Source: Alphaproteobacteria bacterium
GTDB taxonomy: Bacteria; Pseudomonadota; Alphaproteobacteria; Micavibrionales; Micavibrionaceae
Direction of reading: 5' to 3'
Assembly: GCA_028289285.1 (NCBI GenBank)
Contig: JANQRF010000002.1
Location: 310,001 to 374,000, forward strand
Length of the DNA: 64,000 bases
The notes under the pieces are model-generated. The model saw nothing but the letters and a program-made list of their open reading frames with translations. It had not been told where the DNA came from and did no database searches. The translations under genes were made by a program, and so were the position numbers. This document shows positions 36,975-44,875 of the stretch, piece by piece. The first letter of the stretch is position 1; every line of letters begins with the position of its first letter.

Positions 36975-38522
36975 ATGAAACTCTTAAAAGCCATGGCGAC
37001 GGTGGCGGGGCTGACGGGACTATCCCGCGTGTTCGGTTTTATCCGCGATATCCTGATGGCGGCGATTTTGGGCGCAGGGCCGATCGCCGATGCATTTTTT
37101 GTCGCGCTCAAACTGCCCAACTTCTTCCGGCGCGTCACAGCAGAAGGCGCTTTTAGCGCGTCTTTCGTGCCGCTTTATAGCGAAAAGCTTGAAAAAGACG
37201 GACCCGGCAAAGCCGATGATTTTGCTGCGAATGCCTTTGCGGTCATGCTGGCCGTGCTTGTGCCGTTCACGATTGTGGCGCTGTTTGCGATGCCCTGGCT
37301 TATTTACGGGATCGCGCCAGGCTTTGGCGGGGAAGGGGTGCGCTATGAAGCCGCAGTAGAATTGTCGCGGATCACCTTTCCTTATTTATTGCTCATGTCT
37401 CTCACCGCCTTGCTCGGCGGGGTGCTCAATGCCCGCGAGCGTTTTGCGCCTTTTGCAACCGCGCCCATCCTGTTCAATCTCTGCCTGATCGGAGCCTTGC
37501 TGTTCGGTGCAGATGCGCTTGAAACGCCCGGTCATGCGCTGGCCTGGGGCGTGTTTGCCGCCGGACTTGTTCAGCTTGCCTGGCTGGTCTGGCATATCAA
37601 ACGGGCAGGGATTACGCCGCGGATGTACTTGCCGCGCTTTAATGCAGACGTCAAAAAGCTGTTTGCCTTAATGGGACCAAATGTCATCAGCGCAGGCGCG
37701 ATGCATATCAACTTGCTGGCGGATTTGATTATCGCGTCGTGGCTCGCGCCCGGGGCGATTTCTTATCTTTTCTATGCAGACCGTCTTAATCAGTTACCGC
37801 TCGGCCTTGTCGGGATTGCTGTGGGCACGGCGCTGCTGCCCATGCTGTCCAGAGCGCTGGCGGCAGGAGATGCAGGCAAGGCGCAAAATCTGTTCAACCG
37901 GGCCATGGAGATTTGCCTGATCCTTGCCCTGCCGGCGGCAGTCGCTTTGATTTTGGTGCCGGAGGAGTTGATCGGTGCACTGTTTGAACGCGGTGCATTT
38001 ACGGGTCAGGATACGATTGTGACGGCGCAGGTTTTGATGGGCTATGCGGTGGGTCTGCCGGCCTATGTCTGCGCCAAGGTTTTTCAAAGCGCGTTCTGGG
38101 CGCGTCAGGATACGGTAACACCGGCCAAAATTTCCATCATCTGCACGGGCCTCAATATCGCGATGACGCTCGTGCTGATCCAGTTTATCGGTGTGGCCGG
38201 AATTGCGCTGGCCACCGGGCTGGCCGGCTGGGCGCAGTTCTTTCTTCTCCAGCGCGCGCTCGGAAAAATTGAAGAGGCGCGCTATGATACGCGGTTCCTC
38301 AGCCGCTTGCCGCGCATCATTCTGGCCGCTTGTCTTATGGGCGCGGTGGTTTATAGTGCAGCCTATGGATTACAAAGCCTTTTTGCTTCAGACAATACGC
38401 TTCACCAGGTCACAGCTTTATGCGCGATGGTGGGCGCAGGCCTGATCTCTTACGCGCTGGCCATATTGGCCATTCGCGCCCTCACATTTGATGATTTCAA
38501 AACCTATTTTGAGCGAAAGTAA
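36975..38522 (+). CDS. murJ: Lipid II flippase MurJ
   Basis: Polytopic inner-membrane protein of 515 residues with about 14 helices that flips lipid II for peptidoglycan synthesis. The N-terminal GLTGLSRVFGFIRDILMAA and the following PNFFRRVTAEGAFSASFVPLY are MviN signatures; ADRLNQLPLGLVGIAVGTALLPMLSRA is another. It lies between the DMT gene and trpS, all on the plus strand with gaps under 10 bp, so probably one transcript. Confidence 0.96.
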   Translation: MKLLKAMATVAGLTGLSRVFGFIRDILMAAILGAGPIADAFFVALKLPNFFRRVTAEGAFSASFVPLYSEKLEKDGPGKADDFAANAFAVMLAVLVPFTIVALFAMPWLIYGIAPGFGGEGVRYEAAVELSRITFPYLLLMSLTALLGGVLNARERFAPFATAPILFNLCLIGALLFGADALETPGHALAWGVFAAGLVQLAWLVWHIKRAGITPRMYLPRFNADVKKLFALMGPNVISAGAMHINLLADLIIASWLAPGAISYLFYADRLNQLPLGLVGIAVGTALLPMLSRALAAGDAGKAQNLFNRAMEICLILALPAAVALILVPEELIGALFERGAFTGQDTIVTAQVLMGYAVGLPAYVCAKVFQSAFWARQDTVTPAKISIICTGLNIAMTLVLIQFIGVAGIALATGLAGWAQFFLLQRALGKIEEARYDTRFLSRLPRIILAACLMGAVVYSAAYGLQSLFASDNTLHQVTALCAMVGAGLISYALAILAIRALTFDDFKTYFERK

Positions 38523-38528
38523 CGAAAA

Positions 38529-39539
38529 ATGAGCAAACGTATTCTCTCCTGCATGCAACCGACCAACCGCCTGCATCTGGGCAATTATCTGGGCGCGCTG
38601 CGCAACTGGGTGAAGCTGCAGGATGAGGGCGACAATCAATGCCTGTACGGCGTTGTCGACCTGCACGCAATCACGGCAGGCCATGACCCGGCAGAGCTTG
38701 GACAGGCCACGCGTGAAATTGCGGCTGCCTATATTGCCGCGGGTGTTGATCCGGCAAAATCTTATATTTTTGTGCAGTCTGCCGTGCCCGCGCATGCGCA
38801 ACTCCAATGGCTGTTTGCAACACAAACGCCGCTTGGATGGCTGAAACGTATGACGCAGTTTAAAGATAAAGCCGGTAAGAAACAGGATCTGGCATCGCTT
38901 GGCCTGTTTGGCTATCCGGTGTTGATGGCAGCCGATATTCTTGTTTATAAGGCAACGCATGTGCCTGTCGGAGATGATCAAAAACAGCATCTGGAACTGA
39001 CCCGCGATATCGCCCAAAGCTTCAATCAGCATTATTGCGATGGAGAGGAGTTCTTTCCTCTACCTGAGCCTGTGATCACAGGACCGGCGACGCGCGTGAT
39101 GTCACTGCGTGACGGCACGGCAAAAATGAGCAAGTCTGCAGATAGTGATATGACGCGCATCAATTTAACCGATGATGCAGACACAATCGCACAAAAAATC
39201 AGGAAAGCGAAAACCGATCCGGAGCCTTTACCAGAAAGTGTCAAAGACCTTGAAAGCCGGGCCGAAGCAGACAATCTTATCGGGATTTATGCTGCGCTTT
39301 CCGATCAAAATAAAGAGACTGTTTTGCAACAATTTGGCGGCAAACAGTTTTCAGACTTCAAACCCGCGCTTGCCGATTTATGCGTTGAAAAACTTGCACC
39401 CATTACGGCGCGCATGCGCGAGCTTATGAATGATCCGGCAGAGCTGGATAGTATTCTCAAACGCGGCAATGATAAAGCCAATGAGCTGGCCGCCCCTACG
39501 ATCGAAGAGACGATGCGCAAGCTTGGATTTTGGTCGTAG
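38529..39539 (+). CDS. trpS: Tryptophanyl-tRNA synthetase
   Basis: Class I aminoacyl-tRNA synthetase of 336 residues that charges tRNA-Trp. The HIGH-type motif is [14 protein letters not shown], and the KMSKS motif is [30 protein letters not shown] is the conserved tryptophan/AMP region. It starts 6 bp after murJ; murJ-trpS adjacency is common in alphaproteobacteria. There is no obvious strong ribosome site (CGAAAA before the ATG). Confidence 0.97.
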   Translation: MSKRILSCMQPTNRLHLGNYLGALRNWVKLQDEGDNQCLYGVVDLHAITAGHDPAELGQATREIAAAYIAAGVDPAKSYIFVQSAVPAHAQLQWLFATQTPLGWLKRMTQFKDKAGKKQDLASLGLFGYPVLMAADILVYKATHVPVGDDQKQHLELTRDIAQSFNQHYCDGEEFFPLPEPVITGPATRVMSLRDGTAKMSKSADSDMTRINLTDDADTIAQKIRKAKTDPEPLPESVKDLESRAEADNLIGIYAALSDQNKETVLQQFGGKQFSDFKPALADLCVEKLAPITARMRELMNDPAELDSILKRGNDKANELAAPTIEETMRKLGFWS

Positions 39540-39579
39540 GCAATTCACACAGGCTTCGGCGCTGCACAACATTATTTTC

Positions 39580-39609
39580 GTGACATTCTCAGTTTTGTTC
39601 TTTTATGCT
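39580..39609 (+). promoter_or_regulatory. Candidate promoter of the 39654 gene
   Basis: GTGACA and TATGCT boxes 18 bp apart lie in the 114-bp gap after trpS. An AGAGGTG ribosome site precedes the ATG at 39654. Confidence 0.4.
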
Positions 39610-39653
39610 CGTTCTAACGGTAAGTGGTAAAACAAACAAAATAGAGGTGTGAA

Positions 39654-39872
39654 ATGAGCGGTAATAAGACTGCAAGCCCTGGTCCTGTGTCTCCGAAATC
39701 CCATTTGGTTATAGCCGGAGAGCCAAGAAACAACGAAGATATAAGTGATAAGCATGCTGATTTAATTATCCGCATAGCACAAAGCTCAAACGTTCTTGAA
39801 GATTATGCGACAAGAATGACCGAAGGTTATAGAACAGCTGCACGGGTTCAAGCTGCTGTTTTAAGGCTCTAG
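39654..39872 (+). CDS. Small uncharacterised protein, 72 aa
   Basis: A 72-residue reading frame with a good ribosome site (AGAGGTG), its own candidate promoter and a terminator directly after it, so a stand-alone gene is likely. The N-terminal half is polar and Pro/Gly containing; the C-terminal half (ADLIIRIAQSSNVLEDYATR, TAARVQAAVLRL) looks helical. There is no signal peptide. I recognise no family. Confidence 0.6.
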   Translation: MSGNKTASPGPVSPKSHLVIAGEPRNNEDISDKHADLIIRIAQSSNVLEDYATRMTEGYRTAARVQAAVLRL

Positions 39873-39884
39873 CCTTTATAAACT

Positions 39885-39913
39885 TTGTAAAAACCAGACC
39901 CTCAGGATATAAT
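39885..39913 (+). promoter_or_regulatory. Strong sigma-70-type promoter inside terminator loop
   Basis: TTGTAA and a perfect TATAAT (39908-39913) are separated by exactly 17 bp. Transcription would start at about 39920-39921, the A of the next gene's ATG. The -10 box lies in the loop of the terminator at 39898-39933. Confidence 0.65.
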
Positions 39914-39933
39914 ATGATTCATGAGGGTTTTTT
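39898..39933 (+). terminator. Intrinsic terminator overlapping next gene's start
   Basis: ACCCTCA (39898-39904) and TGAGGGT (39922-39928) pair over 7 bp around a 17-nt loop and are followed by TTTTTTC. It ends the 39654 gene. Its right arm is codons 1-3 of the gene at 39921. Confidence 0.7.
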
Positions 39934-40568
39934 CTTTTCTGATAGCACTTCTCCTCATCCCCATTCCTGCCCACGCTGATTACTTCTTATGGCAAGATCC
40001 GGGGACTGGTATGAGCATGACATTTCCAGATACCTGGAAAGTGCAGCCGAACCGCCGTCCTGGAGATAAGCTGACGGTGATGGCGCCGTCTGACTTTGAT
40101 CAGCCGCTATGCACGCTGTCTACAATGGAAGACCGGCGCTATACGATTTTCCCGGTGGATTATGGCCGCGATGTGCAGCAGGCCGCTGTCAGTGTTGATT
40201 TCTGGCACACATATCTAAACCGTTATAGCGGGCACAAGATTGGCAAAGTCGTGGACGGAGCCGGGCTTGGACGCTGGCATGCCTCTTATGCCACGGCGGC
40301 TTACACACAGATGTTTGGCAGTGTTTTACAACAGCGTAAGGCACTGATGTTCGCATCTTTATATAACGATACGTTGTATATTCTTGAATGTTCGTCTTTA
40401 GCCCATGCCTATGATGACTGGGTGTTTCCATTCCAGAGTATCATTAAATCGGTTGATTTCAAAAAGGCCTATCACGAGCTGCCGACCGGTGAGTATGCGA
40501 ACTTCCTAAGTAAAGCACGGCGCTATTTCTGGTCGCAGACCTCTCCTGTCGGGACGACCGCCTACTAG
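39921..40568 (+). CDS. Exported uncharacterised protein, probably leaderless mRNA
   Basis: A 215-residue protein with a clear signal peptide (RVFSFLIALLLIPIPAHA, cleavage near residue 19) and a mature domain starting DYFLWQDPGTGMSMTFPDTW. The MSMTFPDTWKV stretch resembles the start of PsbP/Mog1-like beta domains, but this is weak. The remainder contains two regularly placed Cys and aromatic-rich strands. No Shine-Dalgarno sequence is present, and the predicted transcription start coincides with the ATG. Its TAG abuts the CAAG inverted repeat at 40568. Confidence 0.72.
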   Translation: MRVFSFLIALLLIPIPAHADYFLWQDPGTGMSMTFPDTWKVQPNRRPGDKLTVMAPSDFDQPLCTLSTMEDRRYTIFPVDYGRDVQQAAVSVDFWHTYLNRYSGHKIGKVVDGAGLGRWHASYATAAYTQMFGSVLQQRKALMFASLYNDTLYILECSSLAHAYDDWVFPFQSIIKSVDFKKAYHELPTGEYANFLSKARRYFWSQTSPVGTTAY

Positions 40569-40641
40569 TTGCAAGTTTCAAGGTACAAGTTTCAAGAAAA
40601 TAGTGGTTTCGTCTTGCATCTTGTAACTTGCACCTTGTAAC
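40568..40641. repeat. CAAG-type inverted repeat
   Basis: The left arm (40568-40596) has CAAG every 7 bp; the right arm (40613-40641) carries the complementary CTTG pattern. The arms pair at about four fifths of positions. It starts on the last base of the upstream stop codon and ends 9 bp before the TauE/SafE ATG. Confidence 0.75.
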
Positions 40642-40650
40642 TATTCTTCC

Positions 40651-41562
40651 ATGCAAGTTTATCTGCCAATTGCTGAAATGTCTGTCGATGCCGAAGTGCT
40701 GATCGCGCTTGGGGTCAGTGTGGGCTTTCTGTCCGGCGTATTCGGCGTTGGCGGCGGGTTTCTGACCACACCGTTTTTGATCTTTATGGGGATACCACCC
40801 GCGGTGGCTGTGGGCACGCAGGCCAATCAGCTGGTGGCAGCCAGCGTGACGGGTGTTTTGGGGCATTTACGCCGCGGCAACGTGGATCTGCGCATGGGCA
40901 TGGTCATGCTTGGCGGCGGGATGATCGGTTCGCTGATCGGCGTGTTTATCTTTAAAGGCTTACAATATATCGGACAGATTGATGCGGTGATTGCCTTTTT
41001 GTATGTGATTTTACTGGGCATGATCGGGCTGATGATGCTGTTTGAAACAGTTGGCGGGCTGTTCCAGCGCGGTAAAAAACAGCAAGAATCACAACCATTT
41101 CACGCGCATGCCGTTTTTCAAAACCTGCCCTATAAAATCCGCTTTACCAAATCCCGGCTTTATATTTCGGCATTATTGCCTGCCTGTGTAGGTTTTGTCG
41201 GCGGGCTTTTGATTTCGATCCTGGGCATCGGCGGCGGCTTTTTGATGGTGCCTGCCATGATTTATATTCTGGGGATGCCGGGGCTTTTGGTGCCGGGGAC
41301 CAGCCTGTTTCAGATTATCTTTATTTCCGCCTTTTCCTGTTTACTGCATGCTGTCGCCAACCACACTGTTGATCTTGTGCTCGCGGTTATTTTGATGCTG
41401 GGCGGGGTTGTCGGGGCCCAAATCGGCGTGCGGGCCGCGCGCGTGATCAAGGGGAGCTTTGCACGGCTTTTCCTGGCGGTCATGATTGTGACTGTGTGTT
41501 TTTTCATGGCCGCAGATTTATTCCTGCCACCCGCTGATTTGTACAGCACGGAGGCGCGATGA
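40651..41562 (+). CDS. TauE/SafE-family sulfite or organic-anion permease
   Basis: Inner-membrane protein of 303 residues with about eight helices in two halves. The first half begins GVSVGFLSGVFGVGGGFLTTPFLIF and the second FVGGLLISILGIGGGFLMVPAMIY, the duplicated glycine motif of the family. The start may be ATG 40651 or 40678, with no clear ribosome site for either. It overlaps by ATGA with the TIGR02186 gene, so the two are translationally coupled. The pair is a common alphaproteobacterial unit with an unproven substrate; sulfur anions are likely. Confidence 0.9.
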   Translation: MQVYLPIAEMSVDAEVLIALGVSVGFLSGVFGVGGGFLTTPFLIFMGIPPAVAVGTQANQLVAASVTGVLGHLRRGNVDLRMGMVMLGGGMIGSLIGVFIFKGLQYIGQIDAVIAFLYVILLGMIGLMMLFETVGGLFQRGKKQQESQPFHAHAVFQNLPYKIRFTKSRLYISALLPACVGFVGGLLISILGIGGGFLMVPAMIYILGMPGLLVPGTSLFQIIFISAFSCLLHAVANHTVDLVLAVILMLGGVVGAQIGVRAARVIKGSFARLFLAVMIVTVCFFMAADLFLPPADLYSTEAR

Positions 41563-42305
41563 GAGTTTTTGCTGCAGCTTTTATGTTTTTATGTTGCGCT
41601 GTTTGTGCGCCAAAAATTGTGCAGGCTCAAGAGATGAAAGTCAGTCCGTCCACGGATCGCATTGAAGTTACAACCGGCTTTGACGGGGCAGATATCAGCG
41701 TGTTTGGGGTTGCGCAGGCCGGACATGATATTGCGCTTGTGATGAAAGGTCCGCAGCGCCGGATGATTGTGCGCAAAAAAGAAGAGGTGGTTGGGGCGTG
41801 GATTAACCGCCGGTCCATCGCGTTTGAATCCGTGCCGGGCTTTTACCATTATGCCCTCAGCCGTGATGATCTTGCCGAAGAAGCGCAGGAGATTTTTAAT
41901 ATGAAAGCGATTGGTTTAAATCGGCTTGATTTTGAACCGGGCGAAGGCGGGCGGTCCGTCTCTTATTATGCTGCGTTCCGGGAAGCGCTGATCCGTAACA
42001 AACAGGGCGAAGGGCTGTTTCCGCTTAAATCGCAGCAAATTACGTTTTTGCAGGACGGGTTTTATAAGGCGGATTTTCATCTGCCATCGAATGTGCCGAA
42101 AGGGCGGTATACGATAGAAGCCTATGCTTTGAAAAACGGGGAGGTGAAAGCAATGGATCAGAACGGCTTTGACGTGGTGCAGGTCGGCTTTAGCGCCAAA
42201 ATTTTCCGCTTTGCGCTGCAGGACGGACTGTCCTATGGTTTGGTATCCATTGCCATTGCCTTTTTTGCAGGCTGGGCAGCCTTTACGTTTTTGCGGCGGG
42301 ATTAA
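41559..42305 (+). CDS. TIGR02186/Alph_Pro_TM family protein
   Basis: A 248-residue protein with an N-terminal signal peptide (FMFLCCAVCAPKIVQAQE), a periplasmic beta-rich domain (VEVTTGFDGADISVFG-like text, VMKGPQRRMIVRKKEE) and one C-terminal membrane helix ending FLRRD. This is the layout of the Alph_Pro_TM family, almost always beside TauE/SafE genes. It probably forms a periplasmic accessory of that permease. It is coupled to the permease by a 4-nt ATGA overlap. Confidence 0.9.
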   Translation: MRVFAAAFMFLCCAVCAPKIVQAQEMKVSPSTDRIEVTTGFDGADISVFGVAQAGHDIALVMKGPQRRMIVRKKEEVVGAWINRRSIAFESVPGFYHYALSRDDLAEEAQEIFNMKAIGLNRLDFEPGEGGRSVSYYAAFREALIRNKQGEGLFPLKSQQITFLQDGFYKADFHLPSNVPKGRYTIEAYALKNGEVKAMDQNGFDVVQVGFSAKIFRFALQDGLSYGLVSIAIAFFAGWAAFTFLRRD

Positions 42306-42339
42306 CGGGTGTGCACTATGAAGAGTGGGGAAAACGCAT

Positions 42340-42882
42340 ATGAGCACGCATGATGTGATTGATATTGAAGAAAGCCCGTCCGCTGCGCCTAAAGGGCGTC
42401 CGGGGGATGGGGCCACCTTTTTGCTTCTGGCTGATGAGAGCGATGAGTTTAAGGCCGCGATGCGCTTTGCCGTGCGCAGGTCGCAGGTCGTGCGCGGGCA
42501 TGTCTGCCTGTTGCATGTGATTGATGTTGAGGATTTCGTCCATTGGGGCACGGTGGAAGCGCAGATGAAGCAGGAGCTGCGTGCCCAGGCCGAGCAATTT
42601 ATCTGGGGCATGGCCGGGAAGATCCACGAGCTGGGCGGGCTCTATCCCTCTTTATATATCCGTGAGGGCAATCAGGCAGAAGCCATTATACAGGTGATTG
42701 ATAATGATCCTGAGATTTCCGCGCTTGTGCTGGGTGCCAGTGCGGCCTCAGGCGGGCCGGGACCTCTGGTGAGCTATTTTATGGGCAAAGGCGTCACCAA
42801 GCTTAATGTGCCTCTGGTGGTTGTACCAGATCATCTGGAGCCTGAGAAAATTGACGATGTGGCTTGCTTTGCCGCGCGCTAG
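42340..42882 (+). CDS. Universal stress protein family, UspA-like
   Basis: A 180-residue cytoplasmic protein with the Usp alpha/beta fold: FLLLADESDEFKAAMRFAVR at the start, then LLHVIDVEDF. The last strand region ALVLGASAASGGPGPLVSYFMGKG corresponds to the GxxG-(9)-G-S/T nucleotide loop in variant form. ATG 42340 is preferred over a GTG at 42325. It lies 34 bp after the TIGR02186 gene and 16 bp before nfu, probably in the same transcript. Confidence 0.85.
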   Translation: MSTHDVIDIEESPSAAPKGRPGDGATFLLLADESDEFKAAMRFAVRRSQVVRGHVCLLHVIDVEDFVHWGTVEAQMKQELRAQAEQFIWGMAGKIHELGGLYPSLYIREGNQAEAIIQVIDNDPEISALVLGASAASGGPGPLVSYFMGKGVTKLNVPLVVVPDHLEPEKIDDVACFAAR

Positions 42883-42898
42883 GTCCTAGATAAAGGAT

Positions 42899-43462
42899 AT
42901 GTTTATTCAAACACAGGAAACGCCGAACCCGGCAACGCTCAAATTCCTGCCCGGACAGGTCGTAATGGCCCAGGGCGTGTGGGAATGCAAAAGCGCTGAA
43001 GAGGCAAGCGCATCTCCCCTGGCCACGCGGTTGATGGGCGTTGCGGGCATCAAAGCGCTCTTTTTCGGGAGCGATTTTATCTCCGTCAGCAAGACAGACG
43101 ATGAAGACTGGGAAATGCTCAAACCCCGGATCATGATGCAGATTATGGATCATTATATGGCGGGCCTGCCGCTCTTCCATGAGGACAGGGACCCGGCGGT
43201 AGAGACTGCGCCGGACGAGGAAGACGATGAGATTACCGGCCAGATCCGTGAGCTCATTGATACCCGTGTGCGCCCGATGGTGGCCCAGGATGGCGGGGAT
43301 ATTGTCTTTAATCGCTTTGAGCAGGGGATTGTCTATCTGCAGATGCGCGGCGCGTGCGCAGGGTGTCCCAGTTCAACAGCGACCCTGAAGATGGGCATTG
43401 AAAATATGCTCCGTCACTACATTCCGGAAGTGCTAGAAGTGCGCCCCGTCGAAGCAGCCTAG
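42899..43462 (+). CDS. NifU-family Fe-S scaffold (Nfu)
   Basis: Fe-S cluster carrier of 187 residues with an N-terminal Nfu_N domain (MFIQTQETPNPATLKFLPG) and a C-terminal NifU domain. The CxxC cluster ligands are in RGACAGCPSSTATLKMGIE near residue 155. This is the mitochondrial NFU1-like layout. In many alphaproteobacteria it precedes tsaB; here the deacetylase and rutE-like genes intervene. Its TAG is the first codon of repeat copy E. Confidence 0.95.
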   Translation: MFIQTQETPNPATLKFLPGQVVMAQGVWECKSAEEASASPLATRLMGVAGIKALFFGSDFISVSKTDDEDWEMLKPRIMMQIMDHYMAGLPLFHEDRDPAVETAPDEEDDEITGQIRELIDTRVRPMVAQDGGDIVFNRFEQGIVYLQMRGACAGCPSSTATLKMGIENMLRHYIPEVLEVRPVEAA

Positions 43463-43563
43463 AGCGTCCATCGTTTCATTTGGGCGGCGTTGCATCGTCG
43501 TTCATGTAGGTTTTCTACATTTCACTCCTTGCGCCTGGCCCAAATAAAACGCTGTTTGCTCTA
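43460..43563. repeat. Palindromic junction repeat, copy E
   Basis: About 104 bp, running exactly from the nfu stop (TAG) to the stop of the convergent deacetylase (CTA on this strand). The base stem is TAGAGC/GCTCTA, the middle stem ATTTGGGC/GCCCAAAT with CGTTT/AAACG, and the apical stem ATGTAG/CTACAT with loop gtttt. Confidence 0.92.
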
Positions 43564-44688
43564 ATTTTCTATGTGAGAAGAATGTTCCACGTGGAACATG
43601 AACCCCATCCAGCGCCAGCGCTTTTCATCTGTGTCTGGGTCTTTCGGGCCCGGCAGGATGCAGTTGAGGCGCATCCGCTCCGGTGCAGTCTGTGTTAAAA
43701 CACGTATTTCGATACGGTCATTCCCAATATGTGATATCTCCGGCTTATCCGCGGAATTGCTGTAGCAGGAAAGGGATGAACCGTCTTTTTTTAGACTTTC
43801 ATCAAGGGAAAACCCAATAGCGACCTTCTCCTGATTCGGGTCAATGACCGGATCAGGTGTTTCAAGCTCTTTCACCGGGAGCGGAAGCGCATTGGCGGTT
43901 TGGATGAACCGGTTCACTGACCCGAAATGACCCGATAAGGTGAAGCGCGGGATATTAAACAGGTCGGTGCCCGGGTGGGCTACACCGGATTGCTGACCAA
44001 AGACAGCATCAAACCCGCTCTTTTCTAGCGCGCCGTGGGTAACAGCATTTTGCATCCCGAAGGGCAGGGCGAAGAGAGACGGGGTCAGGCCAAGCCGCTC
44101 ACGGATGAGCACCTTCGCGCGGTTAACCTCCGTGCGGGTGGTCAGCTCATCCCAGAGCGCCATATTGCTATAGCGGGCCGGATGCAGGCCGATGGTTATG
44201 ATGTCTTCTTTGGCCAGACGCTCCAGGTCGTTCCAGCCGATAAGTTGCGGCGTCGATGTTTCAGGCACCTGTCCGGGGGCGATGAAAAGCGTGACGGGCA
44301 GACCGCGATCTTTTAAACGCGGCCAGGCGTAGTCCAGAAAAGAGCGATGCCCGCCATCAAAAGTGAGGGCAATGGTCCGCGTCGGGATTTCCATACCGTC
44401 TTTCAGATGAGCTACGATTTTCTCTAACGGCCAGACTGTATAGTTGCTGGTCTCGACCGCCCGGAGATGAGCGTCAAAATCAGAGAGGGCAAGCGAGTCG
44501 TGCGGGTGGTTATCTTCGCCGATGCGGCTGTAGGAAAAGATCACCGCTTTTTTATTGTCATAACTAAAAGAAGGGGGTGATGCCGGGCTGTGGTTGTCTG
44601 ACGGGCTGCTTTGAGCGGCGGCGGTAAATGGGACCAGCCAGAGCAGGGCGGTTATGAGAACAATACGAAATATCATGCACTTTATCAT
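43561..44688 (-). CDS. Polysaccharide deacetylase family protein, degenerate metal site
   Basis: A 375-residue exported protein with a signal peptide (FRIVLITALLWLVPFTAAAQ). The NodB domain spans about residues 85-260. Motif 1 reads ALTFDGGHRSFLDYAW where the family has TFDDG: D111 is kept but the metal-binding second Asp is Gly112. Motif 2 reads GLHPARYSNM, keeping H169 but lacking the second His. The beta-rich C-terminal domain is unique. Activity as a deacetylase is therefore doubtful. It starts at 44688 or the in-frame ATG 44676. The 3' end contains a perfect parS palindrome. Confidence 0.82.
   Translation of the reverse strand: MIKCMIFRIVLITALLWLVPFTAAAQSSPSDNHSPASPPSFSYDNKKAVIFSYSRIGEDNHPHDSLALSDFDAHLRAVETSNYTVWPLEKIVAHLKDGMEIPTRTIALTFDGGHRSFLDYAWPRLKDRGLPVTLFIAPGQVPETSTPQLIGWNDLERLAKEDIITIGLHPARYSNMALWDELTTRTEVNRAKVLIRERLGLTPSLFALPFGMQNAVTHGALEKSGFDAVFGQQSGVAHPGTDLFNIPRFTLSGHFGSVNRFIQTANALPLPVKELETPDPVIDPNQEKVAIGFSLDESLKKDGSSLSCYSNSADKPEISHIGNDRIEIRVLTQTAPERMRLNCILPGPKDPDTDEKRWRWMGFMFHVEHSSHIEN
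43583..43598. promoter_or_regulatory. parS centromere-like site (ParB binding)
   Basis: TGTTCCACGTGGAACA, a perfect 16-bp palindrome that matches the bacterial parS consensus (TGTTNCACGTGNAACA). It lies inside the last codons of the deacetylase gene, 20 bp from repeat copy E. A chance occurrence of this exact 16-mer in 64 kb is very unlikely. parAB are not in the window. Confidence 0.82.
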
Positions 44689-44726
44689 TATTCCAAATAT
44701 GCCCTCCTTAAAACCCTAATTTGTTT

Positions 44727-44784
44727 TTCCCGCGCAAGCGGGAATCTTTACTAAGTTTCAACCAGATCCCCGCTTTCGCGGGGA
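44727..44784. repeat. REP-like double hairpin, second copy
   Basis: TTCCCGC-gcaa-GCGGGAA (44727-44744) and TCCCCGC-tttc-GCGGGGA (44767-44784), with the shared spacer text AACCAGATCCC. It has the same plan as 34406-34475 but different stem sequences. Confidence 0.8.
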
Positions 44785-44875
44785 ACGCAATCTATAAGAT
44801 ACGGCAATGATATGAGGATATACGGTCTCTCAATAAAGTTTGAACATGTTCTCCACCCGTCTCTCCCTTTCGTAT

